A stretch of DNA of 5,329 nucleotides, taken from assembly GCA_947447095.1 (NCBI GenBank), contig CANFIL010000094.1:1-5329 (forward strand), written 5' to 3'. The stretch comes from Actinomycetota bacterium. Its GTDB lineage: Bacteria > Actinomycetota > Actinomycetes > S36-B12 > UBA5976. The position numbers and the translations under genes were made by a program. The notes beneath the pieces are model-generated. The model saw nothing but the letters and a program-made list of their open reading frames with translations, was not told the origin of the DNA and searched no databases. This document shows, piece by piece, positions 1-5,329 of the stretch (positions within the stretch are counted from its first letter, which is position 1; each line of letters opens with the position of its first letter).

Positions 1-1038
1 AATTCGCAAATTTCACACATCGGCATGATTGGCCTTGGGCGAATGGGCGCCAACTTGGTACGTCGCATCTCAGATGCGGACATCAAAACGGTCGCCTTTG
101 ATACGAATCCTGATGTTGCAGTAGGTCTCGCAGCCGAAAATTCTGCCTTTATCAGCGCAGCAGCCACGATCGACAATTTGATCGAGCAGCTTCCCACCCC
201 ACGGGCCATCTGGGTCATGGTGCCAGCGGGCAGCATCACAGAGTCTGTGGTCTCGGAACTTATTAGCAAGCTTTCGCCTGGCGACATCATCATTGATGGT
301 GGCAACTCTTACTATCGCGATGACTTAGCGCACAGCGCTACGTCAAAAGAAAAAGGAATTCACTTCGTTGACGTCGGAACAAGCGGCGGCGTATGGGGAC
401 GTGAACGTGGCTACTGCTTGATGATCGGTGGCGACACACATGCTGTTTCAAGTCTCTCGAACATCTGGGATGCAGTCTCTCCTGGTTTTGATGCAGCGCC
501 TCGAACTCCGAATCGCGAAGGTGACACGACAACCGAAGAGCGTGGTTGGCTGCATTGTGGACCATCTGGTGCTGGTCATTTCGTCAAAATGGTTCACAAC
601 GGAATTGAGTACGGCCTCATGGCTGCCTACGCCGAGGGCTTGAATATCTTGAAGTCCGCAGACGAGGGCCTCAAGCCACGAACAGCCGACGCAGAAACTG
701 CACCTTTGGCACACCCCGAGCACTACCAGTACGAGTTTGATATTCCGGCTATTACTGAACTGTGGCGACGTGGAAGTGTTGTTGCGTCATGGCTTCTTGA
801 CCTGACTGCCATTGCACTTCATGAATCGCCGACCTTGGATGAATTCAGCGGTCGAGTTTCAGATTCAGGCGAGGGCCGATGGACTGCCATCGCAGCTATC
901 GAAGAAGGCGTACCTGCACCTGTGCTTTCTGCGGCAGTGTTCTCCCGCTTTGAATCGCGCGATCGCTCGCAGTTCGCCAACAAAGTTCTCTCCGCTATGC
1001 GCAAGCAATTTGGTGGACACCACGAAAAGAAGGACTAG
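1..1038 (+). CDS. gnd: 6-phosphogluconate dehydrogenase (decarboxylating), short NAD-type, 5' partial
   Basis: Oxidatively decarboxylates 6-phosphogluconate to ribulose 5-phosphate in the cytosolic pentose phosphate pathway. The frame is open from base 1 and gives 345 visible residues. The first in-frame ATG (base 25) would cut into the first Rossmann strand, because residues before it (QISHIG) continue that strand; the true start therefore lies left of the window. Numbering from that ATG: nucleotide-binding loop GLGRMG at 3-8; DGGNSYY at 91-97; substrate loop GTSGG at 118-122; catalytic block GHFVKMVHNGIEYG at 184-197 with Lys188, Asn192 and Glu195, the Lys-to-Glu spacing of seven known in the family; WRRGSVV at 247-253; SGEGRWT at 281-287. 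The size matches the short class of about 300-350 residues rather than the roughly 470-residue NADP enzymes. An Asp (FDTNPD, Asp26) at the end of the second strand suggests NAD+ preference; this is inference. Family call is very secure; the symbol could also be gndA or yqeC-like by local convention. Confidence 0.95.
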   Translation, partial: NSQISHIGMIGLGRMGANLVRRISDADIKTVAFDTNPDVAVGLAAENSAFISAAATIDNLIEQLPTPRAIWVMVPAGSITESVVSELISKLSPGDIIIDGGNSYYRDDLAHSATSKEKGIHFVDVGTSGGVWGRERGYCLMIGGDTHAVSSLSNIWDAVSPGFDAAPRTPNREGDTTTEERGWLHCGPSGAGHFVKMVHNGIEYGLMAAYAEGLNILKSADEGLKPRTADAETAPLAHPEHYQYEFDIPAITELWRRGSVVASWLLDLTAIALHESPTLDEFSGRVSDSGEGRWTAIAAIEEGVPAPVLSAAVFSRFESRDRSQFANKVLSAMRKQFGGHHEKKD

Positions 1039-1056
1039 CAGGCAGTCCAACTAACC

Positions 1057-1082
1057 CCTGCATAGACTTAACTCCATGCAGG
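1057..1082 (+). promoter_or_regulatory. Candidate leaderless mshC promoter with flanking inverted repeat
   Basis: The 37-bp gap before mshC holds TAGACT (1063-1068), which fits the TANNNT form of the actinobacterial -10 element and ends 7 nt before the ATG. With no Shine-Dalgarno sequence visible, transcription starting at or next to the ATG is plausible. A perfect 7-bp inverted repeat, CCTGCAT (1057-1063) and ATGCAGG (1076-1082), brackets the element with a 12-bp spacer and could be an operator or chance. No -35 box is obvious. mshC could also be transcribed by read-through from the gene upstream. Confidence 0.35.
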
Positions 1083-2293
1083 CATGGTCGCCCGTCGTGG
1101 TTCCCGCGACAACACAATCGTTCGGTCCTCTTCGAGTTTTTGACTCAGTTTCACAAGAACTCGTAACCCTCGATTGCGATCGTGAAGTCACCATGTACGT
1201 CTGTGGCATCACGCCATATGACGCAACCCACATGGGGCACGCTGCCACCTACGTAGCTTTTGACACCTTGCAGCGAATTTGGCGAGCATGTGGCGCAACT
1301 GTTAACTACACCCAAAACGTCACTGACGTCGATGACCCCTTAATTGAGCGGGCAATCGCTACAGGTCGTAACTGGGAAGACATCGCTGTTGAGCAAACAA
1401 ACCTTTTCCGCAGTGACATGCAGTCATTGCGGGTCATCCCACCGGCTCACTACATCGGCGCAGTGGAATCGATTGATCTCGTTGTTGAACGTGTTAACGA
1501 ACTCAAAGCTGCAGGCGCGGTTTATGACCTGGATGGTGACCTGTACTACGACATCACCAAGGCCAGATTGCTTGGCCAGATTGCGCACCTTACGCGCGAA
1601 GAGATGATTGCAGTGTTTAGCCAGCGTGGCGGCGATCCTGCACGCGAAGGCAAGCGCGATCCACTTGATGCCTTGTTATGGCGCCACGAACGACCCAACG
1701 ATCCGTCATGGCCAACAGAGCTTGGAGCAGGTCGCCCTGGTTGGCACATTGAGTGTGCGGCCATTGCATTGAAATATCTGGGCAGCACGATTGATGTCCA
1801 AGGTGGCGGAAGCGATCTGAAATTCCCTCATCATGAAATGAGCGCGGCACACGCGGAAACAGCAACAGGCAAACAACCCTTTGCCAAAGCATTTATGCAC
1901 ACCGGCATGGTTGCGCTCAATGGCGAGAAGATGAGCAAGTCACTGGGCAACCTTGTATTCGTTTCGAAATTGACGGCAGCAGGAATCGACCCAATGGCAA
2001 TTCGTCTAACGATTCTCAACAACCACTACCGCACCGAATGGGAATGGTTCGATAGCAGTCTGGATACCGCAATCGCTCGCCTTGAACGTTGGCGTGCTGC
2101 ACTCGCAGCACCTGCTGGTGCGGCAGACATCACAGCCGAAATCGGTGCAGCACTCATTAACGACCTTGATACTCCGCGTGCTATCGGTTTGATCGACGAA
2201 TGGGCTCACGCCACATTAAATGGCGATACAACTGACACCAGCAGCCCGAGCTCACTTGCTGTAACTATTGATGCACTTTTAGGTATCGCATGA
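1076..2293 (+). CDS. mshC: L-cysteine:1D-myo-inositol 2-amino-2-deoxy-alpha-D-glucopyranoside ligase (mycothiol synthesis)
   Basis: Activates cysteine with ATP and ligates it to GlcN-inositol, the penultimate step of mycothiol synthesis in the cytosol. The 405 residues form a class I cysteinyl-tRNA-synthetase-like catalytic core. CGITPYD at 43-49 carries zinc ligand Cys43; the HIGH-type motif is HMGH (52-55); NVTDVDD is at 81-87; QRGGDP at 183-188 and GKRDPLDALLW at 192-202 are MshC-like; HIEC at 224-227 gives zinc ligand Cys227; GGGSDLKFPHHE at 243-254 gives a zinc His; KMSKS is at 285-289. It is told from CysS by its length (MshC is about 410 residues, CysS 460 or more), by the missing tRNA-binding C-terminal domain and by the N-terminal MQxW. 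The ATG at 1076 fits that N-terminus. No Shine-Dalgarno sequence is visible, but a TAGACT element lies 7 nt upstream, so the message may be leaderless. The stop overlaps the next gene's ATG. Confidence 0.96.
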   Translation: MQAWSPVVVPATTQSFGPLRVFDSVSQELVTLDCDREVTMYVCGITPYDATHMGHAATYVAFDTLQRIWRACGATVNYTQNVTDVDDPLIERAIATGRNWEDIAVEQTNLFRSDMQSLRVIPPAHYIGAVESIDLVVERVNELKAAGAVYDLDGDLYYDITKARLLGQIAHLTREEMIAVFSQRGGDPAREGKRDPLDALLWRHERPNDPSWPTELGAGRPGWHIECAAIALKYLGSTIDVQGGGSDLKFPHHEMSAAHAETATGKQPFAKAFMHTGMVALNGEKMSKSLGNLVFVSKLTAAGIDPMAIRLTILNNHYRTEWEWFDSSLDTAIARLERWRAALAAPAGAADITAEIGAALINDLDTPRAIGLIDEWAHATLNGDTTDTSSPSSLAVTIDALLGIA

Positions 2294-3015
2294 CACTGGA
2301 GATCTTGGGACGCATGATGAATGCTTCCAACTCCACAATCGTCGTTCGCGAGGACGATGTGCAGTATGTCTATAAGCCAGTTTCTGGCGAGCGTCCACTC
2401 TGGGATTTTCCTGATGGCACGCTTGCTGCTCGCGAACGTGCTGCATATGTTCTTTCAGATCTCGCCGGATGGAATGTCGTGCCCTCGACGCAGTTGCGCG
2501 AAGGCCCAATGGGTGAGGGTAGTTTTCAAGAATGGGTTGACGCAGATGTCACCAGCGTGGACGTTATCGCTCCATCGGAAGTACCCCAAGATTGGCACCT
2601 CGTTATGACTGGTGTCGACGAAGCAGGACGAGAGGTCGCATTGGCTCACGCTCCCGATGCAGGACTGCGTCGTATTGCGCTCTTTGACGCTGTGATCAAC
2701 AACGCCGATCGTAAAGGAGGCCACATTCTCACAGACGACGACGGGACGCAATACGCCATCGATCACGGTGTGACGTTTCATCATGAACCAAAGCTTCGCA
2801 CGGTGTTGTGGGGCTGGGTTGGTGAACCTTTTACTGATGAAGAGATTGCGCTTCTCGACACCACTTTGTCGATCACAAGCGACAAGGAACTTAATGCTTT
2901 ATTGAGCGCCGATGAAATCAAAGCCCTGCAAGATCGGATTCGCGGCCTGCAAGATCTCGGATCATTTCCTGAACCTTCGCCGAATTGGCCATCAATCCCC
3001 TGGCCCGTCTTTTAG
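2290..3015 (+). CDS. SCO1664-family protein, PI3/4-kinase-like fold, function unknown
   Basis: A 241-residue soluble protein of a conserved actinobacterial family (SCO1664 family, TIGR03843 as I recall) with no established substrate. Motifs resemble a compact phosphatidylinositol 3/4-kinase-like catalytic core: VYKP at 27-30 with a candidate ATP-binding Lys29; a conserved ERPLWDFPDGTLAARE at 34-49; NNADRKGGH at 137-145 in the position of the kinase catalytic loop, with Asp140; and AIDHG at 156-160 in the position of the metal-binding DFG, with Asp158; then EPKLRTVLWGW at 166-176. No signal peptide or membrane segment is seen. The ATG at 2290 sits in an ATGA overlap with the mshC stop, so translation is probably coupled; a weak TTAGG lies 6 nt upstream. 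This start begins the expected N-terminal strand (LEILGRMMNASNST). Its stop overlaps that of the opposing DUF3090 gene by 4 bp. Kinase activity is inference: the fold suggests it, and the substrate could be a protein, lipid or small polyol. Confidence 0.93.
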   Translation: MTLEILGRMMNASNSTIVVREDDVQYVYKPVSGERPLWDFPDGTLAARERAAYVLSDLAGWNVVPSTQLREGPMGEGSFQEWVDADVTSVDVIAPSEVPQDWHLVMTGVDEAGREVALAHAPDAGLRRIALFDAVINNADRKGGHILTDDDGTQYAIDHGVTFHHEPKLRTVLWGWVGEPFTDEEIALLDTTLSITSDKELNALLSADEIKALQDRIRGLQDLGSFPEPSPNWPSIPWPVF

Positions 3016-3563
3016 CCGCGTCTGCGGTAGCCATTAGCACGCGGGCAAATGTGACCGCGAGGATCTAGCGGATTGTCGCAGAGCGGACACGGCGGCCGGC
3101 CGGCCGCCACGACTGAAAGTGCGCGGCGCGCAAAGGCACGGGCAGACATTGAATCCATCCGAACCCGCAAAACATCTGGTCCATCGAGCGAATCCTCTTC
3201 AAGATCAGGAACTTCTTCAAACGATTCCGTTTGTGCGTGCGCTTCAACAATGACTTGCTGGCTTCTGGAATTCCATCCCAGAGCGAGTGTTCCAACTCGA
3301 AATTCTTCATCAATGGGATTGTCGAGTGGTTCTAAATCAGCTGGACCAAACTCTGTTGTGTCAATACCTTCAGCAATGCTGACTTGATCCAATAATTCAT
3401 TGAGGCGATCGCCGAGCAGATTAACCTGTTCCTTTTCTAGAGACACGCTAATTAATCGCAAACCGTCACGCGCCTGCAAGAAGAAAGTTCGGTCGCCAGG
3501 TTCACCAACGGTACCGGCTATGAAACGCGCAGGATTATCGAACAAATAAACAATGCGATCCAT
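3012..3563 (-). CDS. DUF3090 family protein with C-terminal zinc-ribbon-like motif
   Basis: A 183-residue soluble protein of the actinobacterial DUF3090 family (TIGR03847 as I recall); function unknown. The N-terminal part (about 1-110) is a predicted beta-rich domain, beginning with the family-typical MDRIVYLFDNPARFIAGTVG. An acidic linker (EEVPDLEEDSLDGPD, 116-130) follows, then a helix with MSARAFARRA (139-148). The C-terminus is a probable metal site: CPLC at 159-162, GHIC at 170-173, then PRANGY (174-179) and a basic tail. Candidate ligands are Cys159, Cys162, His171 and Cys173. The start is fixed by the TAATG junction with the upstream phosphatase stop, which overlaps by 1 nt; AAAGG 10 nt and AGGAG 2 nt upstream of the ATG could support reinitiation. 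It is the second gene of a two-gene minus-strand operon and ends inside the stop region of the convergent SCO1664-family gene. The family call is secure; the zinc role is inferred from residue spacing. Confidence 0.94.
   Translation of the reverse strand: MDRIVYLFDNPARFIAGTVGEPGDRTFFLQARDGLRLISVSLEKEQVNLLGDRLNELLDQVSIAEGIDTTEFGPADLEPLDNPIDEEFRVGTLALGWNSRSQQVIVEAHAQTESFEEVPDLEEDSLDGPDVLRVRMDSMSARAFARRALSVVAAGRPPCPLCDNPLDPRGHICPRANGYRRRG
3091..3108. repeat. Perfect 18-bp GC-only palindrome inside the DUF3090 gene
   Basis: GGCGGCCGGCCGGCCGCC equals its own reverse complement and is made only of G and C, in sharp contrast with its surroundings. It encodes the Ala-Ala-Gly-Arg-Pro-Pro stretch (about residues 153-158) just before the CPLC motif of DUF3090. 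It lies 75 bp past the stop of the convergent SCO1664-family gene, so it could also fold in that gene's read-through RNA. No T-run follows on either strand, so it is not a standard intrinsic terminator. Confidence 0.6.
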
Positions 3564-4234
3564 TACTCCTGGCCCTTTCCGCTCTGACCGCCAAGTTGTG
3601 GCGCCTCAACATGTAATTTTTCGAGCCATCCAATGCCAGTGTCGTTAAGTTTCGACACCGCGCTACCTGATGAGCTATACCGAATCACACTAACTGAACA
3701 AGGATCAATCATGATTCGCTGGAAGTCGTTAAGTGTCATTCCGAGTGCATCGGCACAAATAGCTTTGATCACGTCACCATGACTGACAGCTGCCCAGACA
3801 ACATCGTCCCCGTGCTCGGCCGACAACTTGGCGTCCCATTCTCGAATACATTCAACAGCTCGCGCTGCCATGGCGGCCATTGCTTCACCATCTGGGAAGG
3901 TAACGTCCGCGGGACGCTCCTGGACCACTTTCCACAAATCTTCGGTAGCCAGTTCACTGATTTTTCGACCCTGCCACACGCCATAGTCGCACTCAATGAG
4001 GCGATCATCGTAGGCAACGGGCACAGAAGACAAAGCCAGAGAAGCCGTTTGTTGCGTGCGTTCCAACGGGCTTGAAACCACATGAACAACAGGGACAGAA
4101 CCGAGTCGATCTCCAAGTTCATAGGCAGACTTTTTACCGACTTCATCCAGCTCTACACCTGGAGTTCGACCCGCCAGAATCCCATCAACATTGGCTGGAG
4201 TACGTCCATGACGAATCAACAGCAGCAGTCCCAC
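3563..4234 (-). CDS. Histidine phosphatase superfamily protein (MSMEG_4193-type putative phosphomutase)
   Basis: A 223-residue cytosolic member of the histidine phosphatase (phosphoglycerate mutase-like) superfamily, matching the actinobacterial MSMEG_4193 group (M. tuberculosis relative Rv2135c, from memory). The catalytic set is complete: LIRHGRT at 6-12 with nucleophile His9 and Arg8; SSPLERTQQTA at 54-64 with Arg59; ECDYG at 81-85 with acid/base candidate Glu81; and SHGD at 151-154 with second His152. The enzyme should hydrolyse or transfer a phosphate through a phosphohistidine; the substrate is unknown. The start is GTG (complement of 4232-4234), which places RHG at the usual distance from the N-terminus; the first downstream ATG (complement of 4207-4209) would delete the catalytic histidine. 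Only a weak AGAG lies about 7 nt upstream. A TAGAGT hexamer ends 6 nt before the GTG, so a leaderless transcript is possible. It is the first gene of the operon with DUF3090. Confidence 0.95.
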   Translation of the reverse strand: MGLLLLIRHGRTPANVDGILAGRTPGVELDEVGKKSAYELGDRLGSVPVVHVVSSPLERTQQTASLALSSVPVAYDDRLIECDYGVWQGRKISELATEDLWKVVQERPADVTFPDGEAMAAMAARAVECIREWDAKLSAEHGDDVVWAAVSHGDVIKAICADALGMTLNDFQRIMIDPCSVSVIRYSSSGSAVSKLNDTGIGWLEKLHVEAPQLGGQSGKGQE

Positions 4235-4267
4235 ACTTCAACTCTAATGCGTGGCAAGGTTATGTGT
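4235..4267. promoter_or_regulatory. Compact divergent control region between phosphatase operon and corA
   Basis: Only about 33 bp separate the phosphatase GTG (4234) from the preferred corA start (4268). On the minus strand, TAGAGT (complement of 4241-4246) ends exactly 6 nt before the GTG, the spacing expected for a leaderless transcript. On the plus strand, TCTAAT (4243-4248) is an imperfect -10 candidate, lacking the key A at position 2, and AAGG (4256-4259) is the candidate ribosome site for corA. The two -10 candidates share the same bases, so a single bidirectional promoter is possible. Other corA promoters could lie inside the phosphatase gene; I saw no good one. Confidence 0.35.
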
Positions 4268-5272
4268 ATGTTGATGGGTTACGGGCTATACACAGATGGA
4301 CATCTTGAAGAGGCGCACAAGTTGTCTGAAAGAGACATCGAGTCGCAAATTGCCAAGGACTGGGAACGAGCCTCGCATCCTGAGGATGGCGCTTTTATCT
4401 GGTTAGGACTCTACGAACCATCACATGACGAACTCGCCGTCGTTCAGCAGACTCTCAACCTTCCCGATCTGCTTATTGACGATGCCCTGAACCCAAGTCA
4501 ACGACCGAGTTTCGATTGGCACGGTGAAAGTAGCGGATTCATTATCGTCAAGATCTTGCAATACGTTGATGAAACGAGTGACGTATACACCGGTCAACTT
4601 GCGATCTTTTTTGACCATTCTCATGTTGTCACTGTCCGTCATGGCGGCATCGGAAGTCTGGATCAGATCCGTCATCGCGTGGACAGCGATGTGGCACATA
4701 CTTCGCTTGGCCCACTCGCGGTTATTCACGCGATTCTCGACAAGATCGTAGACGAATACGTAGTTGTGGCAAACGGAGTTGCCGAGGATATAGCCGAGCT
4801 TGAAGCATCAGTTTTCTCCCCCACACTTCGCGATGAATCCGAAACGATCTACCGACTCAAACGAGAAAACTTAGAGATTCGTCGAGCTGTACTTCCACTG
4901 ATTTCAGCTGCCGAGCTTTTCATCAGTAAAAGTAGTCCGTCCATCCCCGAAGATCTTTTGCCCTCGTTCCAGGATCTTGGAGAACACATCCTTCGCGTCC
5001 ATGAACAAGTGGAAAGCCAGGACAGCCTGATCAGCTCGGTTATGTCAGCGTCGATGGCTCGTCAGTCGTTGCGCCAGAACGAAGACATGCGCAAGATTTC
5101 CGCATGGGTTGCCATCGCAGCCATGCCCACCATGATTGCCGGCATCTACGGTATGAACTTTGAGCACATGCCAGAACTGGGAATGCAGTTTGGCTACGCT
5201 GGCGCTTTGGCTTTGATGGGGACAGTTTGCTTTGGATTATGGAGAGCGTTTAAGAAGTCCGGCTGGCTGTAG
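4268..5272 (+). CDS. corA: CorA-family magnesium/cobalt (divalent metal) transporter
   Basis: A homopentameric inner-membrane channel for Mg2+ (possibly Co2+ or Ni2+). With the start used here the protein has 334 residues: a cytoplasmic N-terminal domain with GAFIWLGLYEP (about 41-51), DDALNPSQRPSF (71-82) and HVVTVRHG (119-126); a long helical stalk (about 155-275) including IYRLKRENLEIRRAVLPL; then NEDMRKISAWVAI leading into TM1 (about 278-295), the signature YGMNF at 294-298, MPEL at 301-304, TM2 (about 309-327) and a short basic tail KKSGWL. The frame stays open back to 4082, but that part lies antisense to the phosphatase gene and has no CorA similarity. Starts at 4247, 4262, 4268 and 4274 are possible. 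ATG 4268 has AAGG at 4256-4259 with 8-nt spacing and gives the family-like opening GYGLYTDG. The gene is divergent from the phosphatase and convergent with the gene at the right edge. Confidence 0.95.
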   Translation: MLMGYGLYTDGHLEEAHKLSERDIESQIAKDWERASHPEDGAFIWLGLYEPSHDELAVVQQTLNLPDLLIDDALNPSQRPSFDWHGESSGFIIVKILQYVDETSDVYTGQLAIFFDHSHVVTVRHGGIGSLDQIRHRVDSDVAHTSLGPLAVIHAILDKIVDEYVVVANGVAEDIAELEASVFSPTLRDESETIYRLKRENLEIRRAVLPLISAAELFISKSSPSIPEDLLPSFQDLGEHILRVHEQVESQDSLISSVMSASMARQSLRQNEDMRKISAWVAIAAMPTMIAGIYGMNFEHMPELGMQFGYAGALALMGTVCFGLWRAFKKSGWL

Positions 5273-5274
5273 CT

Positions 5275-5329
5275 TTAGGTAGCGCTGAGCACACCTGAGG
5301 CAACCAGCCCTAGCAGGACCAAGCCCAAA
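5275..5329 (-). CDS. uppP: 3' end of a membrane protein, probably undecaprenyl-diphosphatase, partial
   Basis: Reading the minus strand from the right edge gives one frame ending LGLVLLGLVASGVLSAT followed by TAA (complement of 5275-5277). Only 17 residues are in the window. They are almost entirely hydrophobic and look like the last transmembrane helix of an integral membrane protein. The pattern, especially the end (small residue-Gly-x-x-Ala/Ser-Ala-Thr-stop), matches my recollection of the C-terminus of actinobacterial UppP (BacA), which dephosphorylates undecaprenyl diphosphate to recycle the cell-wall lipid carrier. Context agrees: uppP lies next to the histidine phosphatase gene in mycobacteria (Rv2136c beside Rv2135c, from memory). 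The stop is 2 bp from the corA stop on the other strand. That this is a coding end is likely; the product is a moderate-confidence inference, since 17 residues cannot prove a family. Confidence 0.6.
   Translation of the reverse strand, partial: LGLVLLGLVASGVLSAT

Noticed and set aside
1032..1048. Terminator hairpin after gnd (GGACT, 7-nt loop, AGTCC)
   Set aside because: The stem is only 5 bp and no T-run follows; it would not act as an intrinsic terminator.
1076..2293. Cysteinyl-tRNA synthetase (cysS)
   Set aside because: It shares the catalytic core and KMSKS, but the length, absent C-terminal tRNA-binding domain, MQxW N-terminus and RGGDP motif fit MshC.
2455..2784. Minus-strand 109-codon frame antisense to the SCO1664-family gene
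   Set aside because: No family resemblance and fully inside a well-supported gene on the other strand.
3016..3027. Bidirectional terminator at the convergent junction (CCGC-GTCT-GCGG)
   Set aside because: The stem is 4 bp and the only T-rich stretch on the plus strand precedes rather than follows it.
3073..3387. Plus-strand 104-codon frame antisense to DUF3090
   Set aside because: It is a serine/arginine-rich translation with no recognisable domain, typical of a shadow of a real gene.
5261..5309. Hairpin GGCTGG...CCAGCC after corA as a terminator
   Set aside because: The arms are 6 bp with a 37-nt loop and no T-run; most likely chance.
1..5329. Mobile element, CRISPR array, tRNA/rRNA or prophage content
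   Set aside because: No transposase or integrase motifs, terminal repeats, spaced direct repeats or RNA-gene signatures were seen; nearly every base is in a conserved chromosomal gene.

Overview
The window is a densely packed, roughly 50-55 % GC (estimated by eye) stretch of chromosome from an actinobacterium. The strongest taxonomic marker is mshC, the ligase that attaches cysteine during mycothiol synthesis, a thiol made by Actinomycetota. Three further genes belong to families found largely in that phylum (SCO1664 family, DUF3090 family, MSMEG_4193-type histidine phosphatase), and the CorA protein resembles the mycobacterial form. GC is moderate for the phylum and intergenic space is almost absent, which would fit a small-genome, perhaps aquatic, actinobacterium; that lineage is inference only.

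Layout, left to right. (1) A 6-phosphogluconate dehydrogenase gene, short likely NAD-type, enters from the left edge on + without its start codon and ends at 1038. (2) After 37 bp comes mshC (1076-2293, +), overlapped by 4 bp by (3) a SCO1664-family gene (2290-3015, +) with PI3/4-kinase-like motifs. (4) This pair runs head-on into a two-gene minus-strand operon: a histidine phosphatase (GTG start, 4234-3563) joined by a 1-nt stop/start overlap to a DUF3090 gene (3563-3012). The convergent stop codons overlap by 4 bp. (5) About 30 bp upstream of the phosphatase, corA (about 4268-5272, +) is transcribed divergently. (6) Two bases past the corA stop, the last codons of a minus-strand membrane protein are visible; its C-terminal residues look like undecaprenyl-diphosphatase (UppP).

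How the genes fit together. mshC, the SCO1664-family gene, DUF3090, the phosphatase and uppP lie close together in many actinobacteria (in M. tuberculosis around Rv2130c-Rv2136c, from memory). The window is therefore a conserved actinobacterial neighbourhood whose central three genes have no established role. They look like a kinase-like enzyme, a phosphatase and a small zinc-ribbon protein. That combination beside the inositol-thiol gene mshC is the best candidate here for an uncharacterised system, possibly reversible phosphorylation of a small molecule. CorA (Mg2+ or other divalent transport), UppP (lipid carrier recycling) and 6-phosphogluconate dehydrogenase are housekeeping functions.

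No RNA gene, mobile element, CRISPR array or convincing intrinsic terminator was seen. No stretch longer than about 40 bp lacks a gene. Two short control regions are proposed: one before mshC with a possible leaderless promoter, and one between the phosphatase and corA.
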